This document shows, piece by piece, positions 49,401-60,285 of a stretch of 64,000 nucleotides of DNA; the first letter of the stretch is position 1, and each line of letters begins with the position of its first letter. Source of the stretch: Fratercula arctica (lineage: Eukaryota; Chordata; Aves; Charadriiformes; Alcidae); NCBI GenBank assembly GCA_947846985.1, contig CANTUZ010000002.1, positions 150,841,889-150,905,888 of the forward strand. The letters are read 5' to 3'. Below the pieces are notes generated by a model. The model saw only the letters and a program-made list of their open reading frames with translations. It had not been told where the DNA came from and searched no databases. Position numbers and translations under genes: made by a program.

Positions 49401-52400
49401 TGGTAATGTGGGAAAATTCATTCCAAATTATGGACAGTTTAATTGACCTGCAGGAAGTATTTTAATGGGGTTAGTATACTGTGCTGTTCTTCATCTTTTA
49501 ATCTTTTCCACTGGGCAGAAAACAAGTTTTTCCAAGTATAGGGTTTAAAGTTGGAGCAAGTGGTTCCTGGTGGTCAGACGCCAGCGCTGGACATGTGACC
49601 ACAGTATCACAGAACTGTAGGGGTTGGAAGGGACCTCTGGAGATCGTCTAGACCAAGTCTCTTCCTCTTCCATCCAACACCTCCAAAGCCCATCCTGTGA
49701 GCAGGGCTTGGGTGCCTCTGCTCCACTCTTGTCCCAGTCTTGCTAGTTACAAAGGCTCTTCACGCGTGATATTCATATGGTGATTTGACCCCCAGGCTCC
49801 GACTGCATGAAGAGAAGGTCATTAAAGATCGGCGTCACCACCTTAAGACGTACCCGAACTGCTTCGTTGCCAAAGAGCTGATCGACTGGCTCATTGACCA
49901 TAAAGAGGCCTCTGACAGAGAGACAGCAATTAAACTGGTGCAGAAATTACTGGATCACAGCATTATCCACCACGGTAAGTGCAATATCAGCTGCTAAAAA
50001 GTTCTAAGCTAAATTTTATTGACTGTTGTGAAACAAAGGGAAATCCCAATCCTGCTCTGCAACCAAGGATAGGACAGGTAGGATCCTTTCCCAGCCCGAA
50101 AGGGAGCATCTCCCTTGTACTGTGCTGCTTTGTGAGGTCCCCTGTGTCCCGAGGGACACGGAGAGGCTGAAGAGGTGTGGAGTGACATTCTCCATGTCAG
50201 TACAGGTGGGGAAGGCACTGGAGACTGTGCTGCTGCTTCCCTACCTCCAGAGCAGCCCCAGCTGGATCCTGTCCCCTCTTGCCACGCTGCCCTCACCTCC
50301 CGGCTCCCCAGAGCACAGTTTTCCAGCTGAAAAACCCATCTGAAAAATCAGCCAGCAAAAAAGGTCATTTTTCTCATGTGGATTAGTTCTCTGGCCCTGC
50401 CCCTCACACCAGCTGCACAAACATTAGTGCTGGTACAGCTGCAAGAAAGTTAGTGGTCCGACTGTGCCCAGATAAATTTTCTCCTAAACTTGTTGTCTAC
50501 TGGAGATCTGTTCCTTTCAGTTTCTTGAATAACAATTTACGCCGATGAAAAGGAGAATTCCAATTCAGTGGTAACATTTAGTTGCCTTTTGGTGCATAAA
50601 AAGGCTAGGAAGCACAGAAACAAAGAAGATCCAAAGCCTTGATTTCAAGCGTATAGTATTACCCGTTTCAAAAAGGCAAAATGTACCATTTGGTTCTTTC
50701 TTAAGAGAAAACAGAGCAATTGCGAACAGATGAATGTTGACTTTATGCAGGGGTCACTGTATGTGCAGCAATACTGCTGCTATCTGCAATACATTCACAA
50801 CACCTTAATTAGAGTAAGAAATGCACATATTGAATGAGTGCCACTTCTACAGCTTCTGCTTGGCTATTAAATTAAAATTCTGGGTTGTTATGGAAACTGG
50901 GACTCACGGTAGATAGTTAAAGAATAAAGTAATTACAGGGTAGTCAAATCTGACTACTTAATCCTCTATTGAGAAAATGTCAGTGAAGAGTTGCGTGGAT
51001 GCCTGAGTGACTTAATTTAATTGAGCAATAGATGTTTTATTGCTGAATGCTTGTTTAAAGCTTTAACAACCTTCAGATGTTTTCTACCTCAGATCCAATT
51101 GCATGCTTTAACTTCCATACAAATTTTATATACATGTGTGTATATGTTACACATAGAGCAGGTGTTTCTTAAAAAAAAATTCACGTATTGCACTCAAATT
51201 TAGTAAATTTATTTGCGAAGTGAGCTAGGGCAAATTCAGAGACGTTCAATCAGGTTCTGCAGGATGCTCAGAGCATCCTTTCAGCTCCTGTGTCAAGTGA
51301 AAGGGGTACCAGTTCCTGCTCCTGTGGAGCAGAAGGTGAGCCTGTGTATGTGGCTGACAGCTCTGCTGGGAGCAGCTTGGTGGGAATATCTTTCCCATTT
51401 ATTTACGCCCTTGCTGGAGCTCCGTTCTGCATTTACAGGAGTTTATCATCAGCTGCTCTCTTATAAACCTTATTTAGCATTTTGCATTGTGCTTCTGTTG
51501 TACCTGTCATTTGCTAGCTGGCATGGCAGAGCCATCGAGACAAATTTAAGAGGGCAGAAGGCTTTGATTTTGACTGTTTGTGCAACGAGTCTCAAGTTTC
51601 CTACAGCATCATTCAATTGATAAAAGTATCTTTAAGAAGTTTGCCAATCTTTAAATTATTAGGTGTTGTACAGTGCTGGCCTTTTAAACAAACAAGCTAA
51701 CAGACTCTTTTCATCAGAAGGTTTTCCTGGTATGTAGCAGATGGATGCTTTTTTGCTCTTTATGTTTGCAGTAATACTCACAAAACTGATGAACACCTAT
51801 CCCCCTCACCTAGAAATTTGGTTACTGGTCTGAAAGTTTTCTCCAGCCTTTCATCAGTTATTAGAATTGAATAAAGTCGTGTGCTCAGAAATACAGGGGG
51901 TTAGGCTCCATGCGTTCTTGCTTTGAAGTTCAGCAGTGATACCTGCTAAATGGATCCTCAACTCCTTAGCATCCCTGTGATTTTTTTTTATTCTTTTACC
52001 TTTCAGTCTGTGATGAGCATAAGGAATTCAAGGATGTCAAACTGTTCTACCGCTTCAGAAAAGACGACGGGACGTTTCCACTGGACAATGAGGTGAAGGT
52101 CTTCATGAGAGGACAAAGACTGTATGAAAAGTATGTTGAATTCAGTAGCCATAATGTGTTGCTAATAGTACCACATGAGGCAAATGATCCTTGTTAATCT
52201 GTTTTTGAATAGTCAGAGTCTTTCAAGTCATGCAGGAATGGGCCTGGGTGCTCCCCTGACTTTAGTTGGTAAGTCTTCTCTCTCCCATTTCCCTTTCTCT
52301 TTTCTGCCATGTTCACTTGTAGCATTTTGTTTAAAATGAAAGTGCTTTTTCCTATTTTCTGTGTTGTAAATACATCCTATATGAGAACCCAGTGTAAATT

Positions 52401-55400
52401 TAACCCCTTGAACTTGAATTTAAGTCCTATTCTGTAAAAATAATTACTAATGGATGATTTGTCCTGTAAAATTGTAATCACAAAACCCAAATCTTTAGTA
52501 CATTGACATGCACCGAACAAGTGGCTACATGTCTGTTGAGACTCCGTATCTTCACCAGGAGGTATGGTTTTAAATAATAGGTGAAATTAATCTTCAGTGT
52601 TCCAGTCTGCAAAGCTTCTACATCAGAAAGGTTATATTAAATGTAGTTTCAAAAAAAATCCCAGCCCAGAACATCTAATTAAGATTTGAAACAGATGATT
52701 ATGCTGAGATACTGAATATCCCACTGGATTACTTCCATCAAATAACTAGGTAGCTTAACCATACTTCCCAATCTATAATTAATGATATCTTTGTTCAGGA
52801 TGTAGAGATTTTGACACGGAACTTTCAAGCAAGAGTGAATAAGATGCATGTTGGCATATGCTAAAAACTAATGCAAAAGTTGTGATATGTTATTTACCAA
52901 AAAGCTTGAAGTATTGCTCCAGACTGAATCCCACCCACTCTCCTGCTTGGTTAGAGCAGAAACATGCAGCAGCTGGGAGAGATGCTGCGTCTTCTGTCTG
53001 GAGTAATTTTGTTTCCCTATTAGAATAAAGTATTCAGGACAATCCCAAGTTTAAAAGCTTGTTTTGAATATTGCTTTCAAGGTTAGAAGGCTCTGAAGGT
53101 CAATTTGGTGAAAGAGCAATAAAACTGAAATATAAACCAATAACTGTAAACACCACTCCTTTTGTTGCACCCATCATATAAAATTCCCTGAGACTCGGTG
53201 ACTGTGACTATTTAAAGTGAAAAATAATAATTGTATAAGACATAAGAAAATACACCACTGGAAAAAATCCTTCATTGGATGCACTGGGACAGATGAATTG
53301 AATCGCTCATCTCCAAAATCTCCTGTGCTTTACTAAGTACAGGATTTGCTCGTTTAGGCTCTGTAACACACAGTGCCTGCAAGCCCAACCCATATTATGG
53401 AAAGCTAATCGGTGTGTCTACAGCAGCAAACCTTTTTTTCTATTTGATTTCTATATTTCTATTTCTATTCTTCTGTGAGCAAAATCATTTTTTGTTGGGG
53501 AGGCTGATAACAGTCGTCTGCATGAGAGGAGCCATGGTCAGAAGAACTCTCTTCTGCCAGCATCTGCTTCCATCCCCATTTCTCTGAGTGAAGAACTGTC
53601 TCCAAACCAGTGTCTAGTGTCCAGTTTGTCCAATGCTATATTAGCAGAAAAATGTTCATAACAGTATAGATTCTTCCCATCTTGGAAAATGAGTTAATTC
53701 CAAAAGCAGCACCTATGCCTAAATATAACTGCATCCTCACGAGGTGGTTGCTTCTAGGCAACGTATCTAAAGGGTTCAGAAACTTTTAAAACCAGCCCTG
53801 AGTGCTAAATATAGTACAGGTTAAAAATATATGGCATTTCAAAACCAGTCTGTGACAGTCAAACCTAGTCAAAATTCTCCATGGATCATTGGAAATATTT
53901 TATATTCATGGGAGATAAGAACGCATACCTGGGCTATCTGGGCTTCACTTTGTTTAGTGCAGCAAATCCAGCGTGCAGAGCACTCGGATTTTGTTAGGTC
54001 CCTTGTCCATGTATGCTTGTTAGCAACAGCTTCACAGTTTCATTGGATGCATTTTAAACTCATCTAATGCTGAAAGTCAGACTACTACAGAAAGAGTTGT
54101 GCAGTGAAATGTGTGTATGTGTAATATATCTGTTGTATCAGTTTGCTTATACGGTCGAGAAAGAAAATATTAATTCAGTGCAATTCAAACACTTATTAAA
54201 TGGCAACAACTGGAGAAAAGTATTCATGCACAGACGCAAAGTCACTTACCAGTGTATTCAACTTGTTTATCAAAATGCCTGTAGGCCTAATTTCAAGAGA
54301 AATGCAGCTATGCCAAAGGAAATCTATCTGAATCCAACATATTTTAAAAATCTGTGTCTAATTTTGTGGATGTTGCTGATCTTCACTAGGCTTTGCTAGT
54401 TTAAGATAGACATTATAATACTATTTCCTGCTCTGCTCCACCCACCGCATTAGGGCTGGAGTACTGTTACATTCAGAAGCCAGCGTAGTTTGTGCTGGCC
54501 AAAAACTGCAGATGTGTTATCCACCATCAGTCCATGCAGGTGTGTACCCTCAATGGGCAAAATGAGCAAAATACTTTAGGAGGATCAGCAGGTTGTTGCA
54601 TGGGCAGAGGAATGGACACGTTAGGCAGGTTCCCTGAACTCAGACAGCTGTTCTGGGTAAGTGCCCTGTGCTCTCCCCTGGGACACGGGAACATTAGGTC
54701 TGTGCCCACAGTGAGGAGCTCTCGCCTGTCTCCCTTCTGTGTGACCACAAAGCTTCTTGTACCCTGGATTCTCCTCTCTTGTGGCATTACCTCCTTCACC
54801 TACTGTGGACATTTCGGTGGCCGTACTTGTGCCATTAGAAGGTTTAAAATCAGTCTCTGACTGTATTCTCCCTTTGTTTGCACTGAAAACCATAAATCAG
54901 CTCAAATTCCCTGCACATCATTGCAAATTTTGGTAATCCTTTCTGTGAAAATGCTCTGAAGTTCAAGTTTATAACTAGAGATGAAACCTACTGGTTTTCT
55001 ACAGCTTTGTCCAAAAATTGTTAAATAGTTTATTAGGTCCAAAGATGGTATCAGTTTTCATACTCTACAGGATTGACTAGATAGACCAAATGAGATAAAC
55101 ATGTTTCCTGTTCATTAAGACCCTCCCTGCAAATCTTAAATAAAACCAGCACAGACCTTTCATAGCTTTAAAAAAAAAATAAATCAAGTTGTGCAGGCAT
55201 CCTATTTTTATGATGTTTGCAGTTCTCATTAGGTTTTGGTCAGGCACACAGGATTGTTGTTTCTGGTGCAGTCGGGTTCAGGAGCTATAAGTCATCTCAT
55301 GGCGTTGACTTCAACTGAGATTTTTCAACGAGATTTCACAGTGAAAGAAGTGCAGATTTATGGTTTTAATTTCAGGAAATCATTCAGATAATTTTGAGAC

Positions 55401-58400
55401 TGCATTCTTTGAATCACTTTCATTTTAACTCATCAGTGGTTAATTTATCCTGTGGTACAGTTATTTAGATAAAACAAGGCTAAAATTTCCTTTTGAAAAG
55501 GGTTTGAATTCCAGCATTTGGCTAAATACATTCCCTTAATGTATTTAAGGGATAACACCAGGTTTACGCAAAGAATATATTTTGGCATGAATAGCCTCAT
55601 TTTTTTTGAAACAAGGATAAAATGGAAGAGACAGAGGCAGCTTGCAGTCCTGGGTAATGAAAGGCCAGGTTTTTGGCTGATGTAAATTAGTACAGCTTTG
55701 TTGACAGCCGTGGAATTACAGTGATTTACTTCAGTTAGCGATGTAAGTCTATGGATTGCTGTTTCTGGGTTTGTTAAACCATCAATTTGTCGTGTCTGTT
55801 TGTTCACAAGTCCAAATCCTTTGCAGTGCTATTCTGGGCACACACAGAAGGGTGTGAAATGTCAAGCTGAGTTTTTTTCCACTTGATTTTTTTCCAAATT
55901 TCTTTTGTGTCTCTGTAAAAATCTAACAATTAGCATCTTTTTTTCAAGGACCTCTCTATCTGCAACTTCAATGAGCTGGTCAACTAATTATAGACTTATC
56001 AAAGAACAATTAACACAATCCTAAGGATTTTTTATTTGGTGCCTGCAGAGCCTGAGTAACAAATTCTGGGTAACCATGGGGCAGATGGTACGGAAAGACA
56101 CAAGCTTTGGGTTTGCTTTTTTTCCCTGGTGGGGAAAAAAGCCTGGTGAATGAGACGCATTTAAAGATGGTCCCTTGGAGCTCTGTCGGTGTTAGATGTG
56201 GTTAGTGTGGGACAAAACGTTGCCTTGCATGCAGATGCTTCTAAATCAAAATATGAAAAAGAATAGTCTTTGCAAGAGTTCTGGAGTCAACACTCTGCCT
56301 CCTGTGGCACATACTCTTGCTTTTGGCCTCACCCCTGACTTCAGCTAATTTTGACTTTCGTAGCTCTTACTCAGCTCAGAGGGGCTGGCAATGACGTACC
56401 AACGTCTAAATGAGCAGTTCGTTATATCTACCACTGACACACAGCTGTGGCTGAGCAGCCATCGCCCGGTTTCGTGATCCGCTGCCTGGTGGTCACATCC
56501 AGTCAGTTCAGGCTTCTGATTAGCTCGTGTTAAAGTCAAGGGAATAAATCTTGGAGGTAAAATCGCAAGGGCTGGGTCCTGCCAAACCTCCTCATTGTAA
56601 TTTCAAATTAAACTTTTCTCGGTGTTCTCACGGCACAGATTTTTCTGATGCCTCCCAAAGGAGATGACATTATATTCCGTGAACTCTGGATATGGTGGCA
56701 GTTTAAGAAAGAGGTAGCCCACGTATGGATTTACAGGAAATTCAAATTTTTTATCAGAAGGGCAAAGATTAAGCGCTTCCAGAATATTCCTGTTCTAGTT
56801 CAGCTGTGTCCTTAATTTCAAAATAGTTGGTGAAGGGAGGGGACTTATTAGTCTTACATGTTAAAAATAACCATGCCATTCTTGAGCTATTTTTCTGAAA
56901 GTCCTACCACTAGTCTTATTATTAGCCTATAACAAATAAAATAATTATGAAGAAAAATGAAATTAATAAATAAGGATGCTAGGGTGCTTGGTCTCCCAAC
57001 AACAACATAAAAGTGGGATTCTGTATTGTCTGTATTGAAAGGGAGCAATTGTCATTTCTTCTTTCACACTGTCAATCTTACTTTTGCATTAACAAAATGC
57101 TGAGACTTGTTATTTTTTTTATACTGTATCATTTGTGTGCCTTACTTGAATGCAGAAGAATTTTATTAGTGTATTTAAGCCAGGTACATGCCAGTCACTA
57201 GGAGATTTAGAGACACCTCAGGATGTTCCTCTGAACTCCGGTGTTACACGGAGCCAAATGAGGCACAGAGACTCTGAGACTCAGATGTCACAATGTCTTC
57301 AGGTGTGTAATTCACTGATTGCAGCTGCATCACTGGATGTTGCACGCTAAATATTTATCAGCCACTCAAACCACAGAACTACTTTTTCTCCTTCCTCTTG
57401 AATCTTTCTGCAGCTGTTTTGAAGCTTATGGGGAGAATTTTCAAAACCATCTAAATGACTTCGGGGCACAGTCCTGCTAACTGTAAAAATTAATTAGGAA
57501 TTTTTGAACACATTAGTCATGATCTGGTGCTTTTGGGATAATTTTGTTTCCAAGTTGATAGCACATTAACTTTTAGAGAAGCTATAGAACTAAATAGGCA
57601 AAACTGAAAAACCTTGTTGTCTTTTAGGGAAAAAAAGAGAAAGCATTAACTTCACACAGGGATATAAAGCCTAAACTTTTTGACTAAGCAGTTATAATCC
57701 ACATCCTAAGTTTAGATTGATAGCTTGAGGGACCGGTCTTGTTTAACATCTTTGTCAGTGACATGGACAGTGGCATAGAGTGCACCCTCAGCAAGTTTGC
57801 TGACGACACCAAGCTGTGTGGGGCGGCTGACACACTGGAGGGAAGGGATGCCATCCAGAGGGACCTTGACAGGCTGGAGAGGTGGGCCCATGCCAACCTC
57901 ATGAAGTTCAACAAGACCAAGTGCAAGGTCCTCCATCTGGGTCAGGGCAATCCCAAGCACCAATATAGGCTGGGCAGTGACTGGCTTGAGAGCAGCCCTG
58001 AAGAAAAGGACTTGGGGGTGCTGCTGGACAAGAAGCTCAACATGAGCCGTCAGTGTGCACTAGCAGCCCAGAAAGCCAATCGTATCCTGGGCTGCATTAG
58101 GAGAAGCGTGGCCAGCAGGTCGAGGGAGGTGATTCTCCCCCTCTACTCCACTCTCGTGAGACCCCACCTGGAGTACTGTGTCCAATTCTGGAGCCCCTAC
58201 TACAAGAGAGATATGGATGTGCTGGAACGTGTCCAGAGAAGGGCCACGAGGACAATCAGAAGGATGGGGCACCTCTCCTATGAGGACAGACTGAGAGAGT
58301 TGGGGTTGTTCAGTCTGGAGAAAAGAAGGCTCTGAGGAGACCTTATAGTGGCCTCCCAGTATCTTAAGGGGGCCTACAGGAAAGCTGGTGAGGGACTTTT

Positions 58401-58984
58401 TAGGATGTTGGGTAATGGTAGGACTGGAATGGATTGAAACTAGAGATGGGTTGATTCAGACTGGACGTTAGGAAGAAGTTCTTCACCATGAGGGTGGTGA
58501 GACACTGGAACAGGTTGCCCAGAGAGGGGGTGGAAGCCCCATCCCTGGAAGTTTTTAAGGCCAGGCTGGATGGGGCTCTGAGCAGCCTGGTCTAGTGGGA
58601 GGTGTCCCTGCCCATGGCAGGGGGGTTGGAACTAAATGATCTTTAAGGTCCCTTCCAACCCTAACAATTCTATGATTCTATGATTTAGTAAGCCAGTGAA
58701 AGGTTCACATCTGTTTGCTTAATATCAGTGAGATTTTGCAGAATAAATCTGGAGTTGCTTACTTGAAGAACCATTTTCCCTACCGGTTTTTCTCCCCCAT
58801 ACCAGGCTGATGAGTTCTGAAAATACTCTTCTGCAAGCCAGGGAAGAGGAAGGAGTCAAGTATGAACGGACCTTCGTGGCATCAGAGTTTATTGACTGGC
58901 TGATCCAGGAAGGAGAAGCCACCACACGGACTGAAGCAGAGCAGCTTGGCCGCAGACTTTTGGAGCACGGGATTATACAGCATG
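22402..58984 (+). CDS. DEPTOR: DEPTOR, DEP domain-containing mTOR-interacting protein (5' part, coding exons 1-4)
   Basis: Coding segments are 22402-22487, 49796-49974, 52007-52130 and 58806-58984 (86, 179, 124 and 179 nt). They join in frame to 189 residues plus one base, all with GT-AG borders. DEPTOR is known to bind mTOR and inhibit mTORC1 and mTORC2. Its tandem DEP domains and PDZ domain contact mTOR, and growth signals trigger its phosphorylation and SCF-betaTrCP degradation. Here DEP1 spans about residues 22-105 ([20 protein letters not shown], then [20 protein letters not shown]). DEP2 begins at about 131 ([20 protein letters not shown]) and is cut by the window edge. The degron linker and PDZ domain are not in the window. 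The match to human is close through DEP1, and the N-terminus is shorter than in human. The first intron is 27.3 kb. Confidence 0.97.
22558..22590 (+). other. G-quadruplex motif in DEPTOR intron 1
   Basis: Five runs of at least three G (22558-22560, 22565-22567, 22574-22577, 22582-22584, 22588-22590) are separated by loops of 3 to 6 bases. This fits the usual intramolecular G-quadruplex pattern on the transcript strand, starting about 70 nt after the exon 1 donor. Confidence 0.85.
22681..22712 (+). repeat. AGG trinucleotide microsatellite
   Basis: About ten tandem AGG units inside the DEPTOR CpG island, in intron 1. Such purine-rich triplet tracts are usually length-variable. Confidence 0.95.
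26782..26839. repeat. AT-rich direct repeat flanking a 9-bp hairpin
   Basis: A 16-bp direct repeat (26785-26800 and 26824-26839, ATTATTATATAATATT) flanks AGGAAATAT / ATATTTCCT, a perfect 9-bp stem with a 3-base loop. The arms together can form an imperfect stem of about 27 bp. Confidence 0.85.
28271..28407. repeat. TA/TATG/GCAT-type microsatellite cluster
   Basis: A mixed array of TATA, TATG, TGTG and GCAT units over about 140 bases, plausible slippage-prone DNA. Open frames rich in Tyr, Ile and His across it are artefacts. Confidence 0.9.
30333..31363 (+). mobile_element. CR1 LINE, longest and best preserved copy
   Basis: A 5'-truncated CR1 in sense orientation to DEPTOR. The frame at 30377-31279 encodes 300 residues of the ORF2 C-terminal half: [20 protein letters not shown], the reverse-transcriptase catalytic FADD (in [10 protein letters not shown]), then [40 protein letters not shown] and the C-terminus [17 protein letters not shown]. 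Against my memory of the CR1 consensus, one extra base near 30415-30425 shifts the frame just before SVLG. The start is missing, so it cannot move itself. It ends in CCAAAACGATTCTATGACTC, followed by TATGG. Confidence 0.97.
35440..35871 (+). mobile_element. Old, degenerate CR1 fragment
   Basis: Weak matches to the CR1 C-terminal coding part (CAGAGAAGAAAAGGCTCAG, TGGTTGCAACTACTTAAAT) are followed by a clear 3' UTR end (GTTGGACCAGATGACCTCCA, GAGGTCCCTTCCAACCTG). The frame is broken many times, so this is one of the older copies in the window. Confidence 0.8.
45230..45318. repeat. AT microsatellite with a perfect palindrome
   Basis: Alternating TA/TGATA sequence. It contains a perfect 16-bp inverted repeat (45241-45256 with 45262-45277, TGATATATATCATATA and its complement) around a 5-base spacer. 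A CR1 fragment begins a few bases to its right. Confidence 0.92.
45323..45700 (+). mobile_element. CR1 LINE 3' fragment
   Basis: Starts within the ORF2 C-terminal region (GTTCAGCCTGGAGAAGAGAA, giving [15 protein letters not shown]) and runs through the 3' UTR to AACTATTCTATGATTTTATG. It is sense to DEPTOR, in intron 1. A deletion after GACTAGATATAAGGAAGAAA removes part of the usual LRKNFFTE-type end. Confidence 0.93.
49601..49712 (-). mobile_element. CR1 LINE 3' tail, antisense, beside DEPTOR exon 2
   Basis: The reverse-complemented CR1 3' end (ACAGTATCACAGAACTGTAG, GGTTGGAAGGGACCTCTGG) is about 110 bases long and stops about 84 nt before exon 2. It is diverged and noncoding. Confidence 0.85.
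49796..49974 (+). CDS. DEPTOR: DEPTOR coding exon 2 (first part of DEP1)
   Basis: The acceptor is CCCCCAG at 49789-49795 and the donor is CACG|GTAAGT. It is 179 nt, completing an Arg codon at its start and leaving one base of a Val codon at its end. The translation includes [20 protein letters not shown] and [20 protein letters not shown], nearly identical to human. The exon ends in SIIHH. A CR1 tail ends about 84 nt upstream of it. Confidence 0.97.
49975..52006 (+). other. DEPTOR: DEPTOR intron 2
   Basis: A 2.0-kb GT-AG intron splitting DEP1. It contains an unexplained 135-codon open frame at 51213-51620 with hydrophobic stretches (see findings). I saw no CR1 copy. Confidence 0.8.
52007..52130 (+). 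CDS. DEPTOR: DEPTOR coding exon 3 (second part of DEP1)
   Basis: A T-rich acceptor (TTTTACCTTTCAG) precedes it. It is 124 nt and ends GAAAA|GTATGT. It encodes [20 protein letters not shown], then [20 protein letters not shown], essentially the human sequence with one Ala-to-Val change near the end. It completes the first DEP fold. Confidence 0.97.
52131..58805 (+). other. DEPTOR: DEPTOR intron 3
   Basis: A 6.7-kb GT-AG intron between the two DEP domains. The last 1.1 kb is taken up by a long CR1 (57728-58685). The rest is AT-rich unique sequence with short chance open frames. A small perfect hairpin lies at 55524-55546 (9-bp arms, 5-base loop). Confidence 0.8.
57728..58685 (+). mobile_element. 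CR1 LINE with a 198-codon ORF2 remnant beside DEPTOR exon 4
   Basis: A 5'-truncated CR1 sense to DEPTOR. The frame at 57739-58335 keeps [20 protein letters not shown] (with the RT FADD motif), [40 protein letters not shown] and [20 protein letters not shown]. It then stops at a TGA where the consensus continues. The 3' UTR and terminal ATTCTATGATTCTATG follow, ending about 120 nt before the exon 4 acceptor. Confidence 0.97.
58806..58984 (+). CDS. DEPTOR: DEPTOR coding exon 4 (first part of DEP2)
   Basis: The acceptor is CCATACCAG and the donor is CATG|GTGAGA. It is 179 nt, with the same length and phases as exon 2. It encodes [20 protein letters not shown] and [20 protein letters not shown], then ends LLEHGIIQH. 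Human reads [20 protein letters not shown] here. The following exon, expected to begin near VSNKHPFVDS, is not in the remaining 5 kb and must lie off the right edge. Confidence 0.97.
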
Positions 58985-60170
58985 GTGAGAAATTTACTGC
59001 CAGGTAGCAAATGCAGAATTTGGGATTGTATAAAAACAACATAAGGATATGGATGAAACTCAAAGCTCCAGCACTTGTGGTAACTAGTATAACTTGCTAT
59101 CAGCAATATATATAATTGAGGTAAATAGCTTTATAAGGATCAAGTAGGGATTAGAACCGTAAAGAAGCTAAATTTTCTATGTAGAATGAAAATGACAGGT
59201 TCTTTATATCTTCCTGTATGAGGACAGGCGCAGAGCACAACCTGATGCCAGAAAAGCAGTTTTCCTCTTGGTCATGTTGCAGGGTCATTCTAGTATGCTT
59301 GGGCAAGAAAGGGGGTATCACTTTCAGCTGAAGCATTATTATATTTGTCCTGGTGGTGTAAATTCTTTGAGACAGAAATCAAAAATTTCTTTATGGTCCA
59401 GCACAATGTGGCTGGCAGAGGTACTTTCACCAAGGAGGTCCCAGGGTGGAGGAGACAGAAGAAACAGAGGTTTCTCTCCATAGTGCCCCAAGGGTGAAGA
59501 AATTAACACCCTGGCACTAAAACCCGTTTTACATGTTGTCATCATCTACTTTCAGTACAAGTTGCCCTTCTTTGACCATGCGTTTTCCATCATAAACCTG
59601 TTGCAAGGCCTCTGGGAGTGATGAAGGGGTGCCAGGAGATGACAGAACAAGCTGGCAGTAGCTGTTAGCTATGCTGCTTAATGCACAACGGGAAAGTAAT
59701 CAGATCCTGGTGATCCGAATGTTGTCAAATCAGCGGTAATTCTGACAGAGAACAAACAATTCACGATATTAACAGGTTGTTAATGTACAAGGTGCTAGAT
59801 TGACTAGGTTGCTTGTTGCTTTGTGAGAAAATCTAGTTTTAAGGAGTAGAGAAAAATGGGGGCATAAGTGGTCTGCACAATTCCTTCGTGGTTGTAATCA
59901 TGCTCACATTATCTTTAGCTTCCAATTACTAGGAGCTACTTCTGAATGTTTACAGTAATCAGCTTCCAGTTCTATAATTACCCCGTGCTTCCTATGATTT
60001 ATAGGGTGCCAACTGCTTGGAGCTTGACGGACAGGGAAGGTATGCCACCCCTCCTCTTTATAGCAGCAATGATTTCATTGCTATTTTTACCCAAGCATTT
60101 TTTGTGTATGATATACAACATAAACTTTCCTTAAAAAACATGAGGGGGAAAAAAAAAAGACAGAAGTGAG

Positions 60171-60285
60171 ATTTATGCTGCTATTGACATTTTTGCAGAG
60201 GAAATAAAGTCAGGACTTGACACTTGGTGCAAAGCTGGATTTACTTTGCTATTGAAATCTTTGCAGAGCAAAGAAAGTCAGGATG
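60171..60285. repeat. Diverged tandem duplication, 68-bp period
   Basis: Copy 1 (60171-60238) and copy 2 (from 60239) share GCTATTGA, TTTGCAGAG and AAAGTCAGGA at the same offsets, with scattered substitutions between them. Copy 2 loses similarity after about 60285. Confidence 0.85.

Larger units (their letters stand above)
22488..49795 (+). other. DEPTOR: DEPTOR intron 1
   Basis: A 27.3-kb GT-AG intron. It holds the downstream half of the CpG island, an AT-rich direct repeat and hairpin (26782-26839), a TATG/AT microsatellite (28271-28407), CR1 copies at 30333-31363, 35440-35871, 45323-45700 and 49601-49712, and several A or T runs (25429-25443, 40171-40184, 44300-44314, 49317-49331). Between these I see mostly AT-rich unique sequence. 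No coding exon or RNA gene was recognised. First introns of this size commonly carry enhancers, but none can be shown here. Confidence 0.8.
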
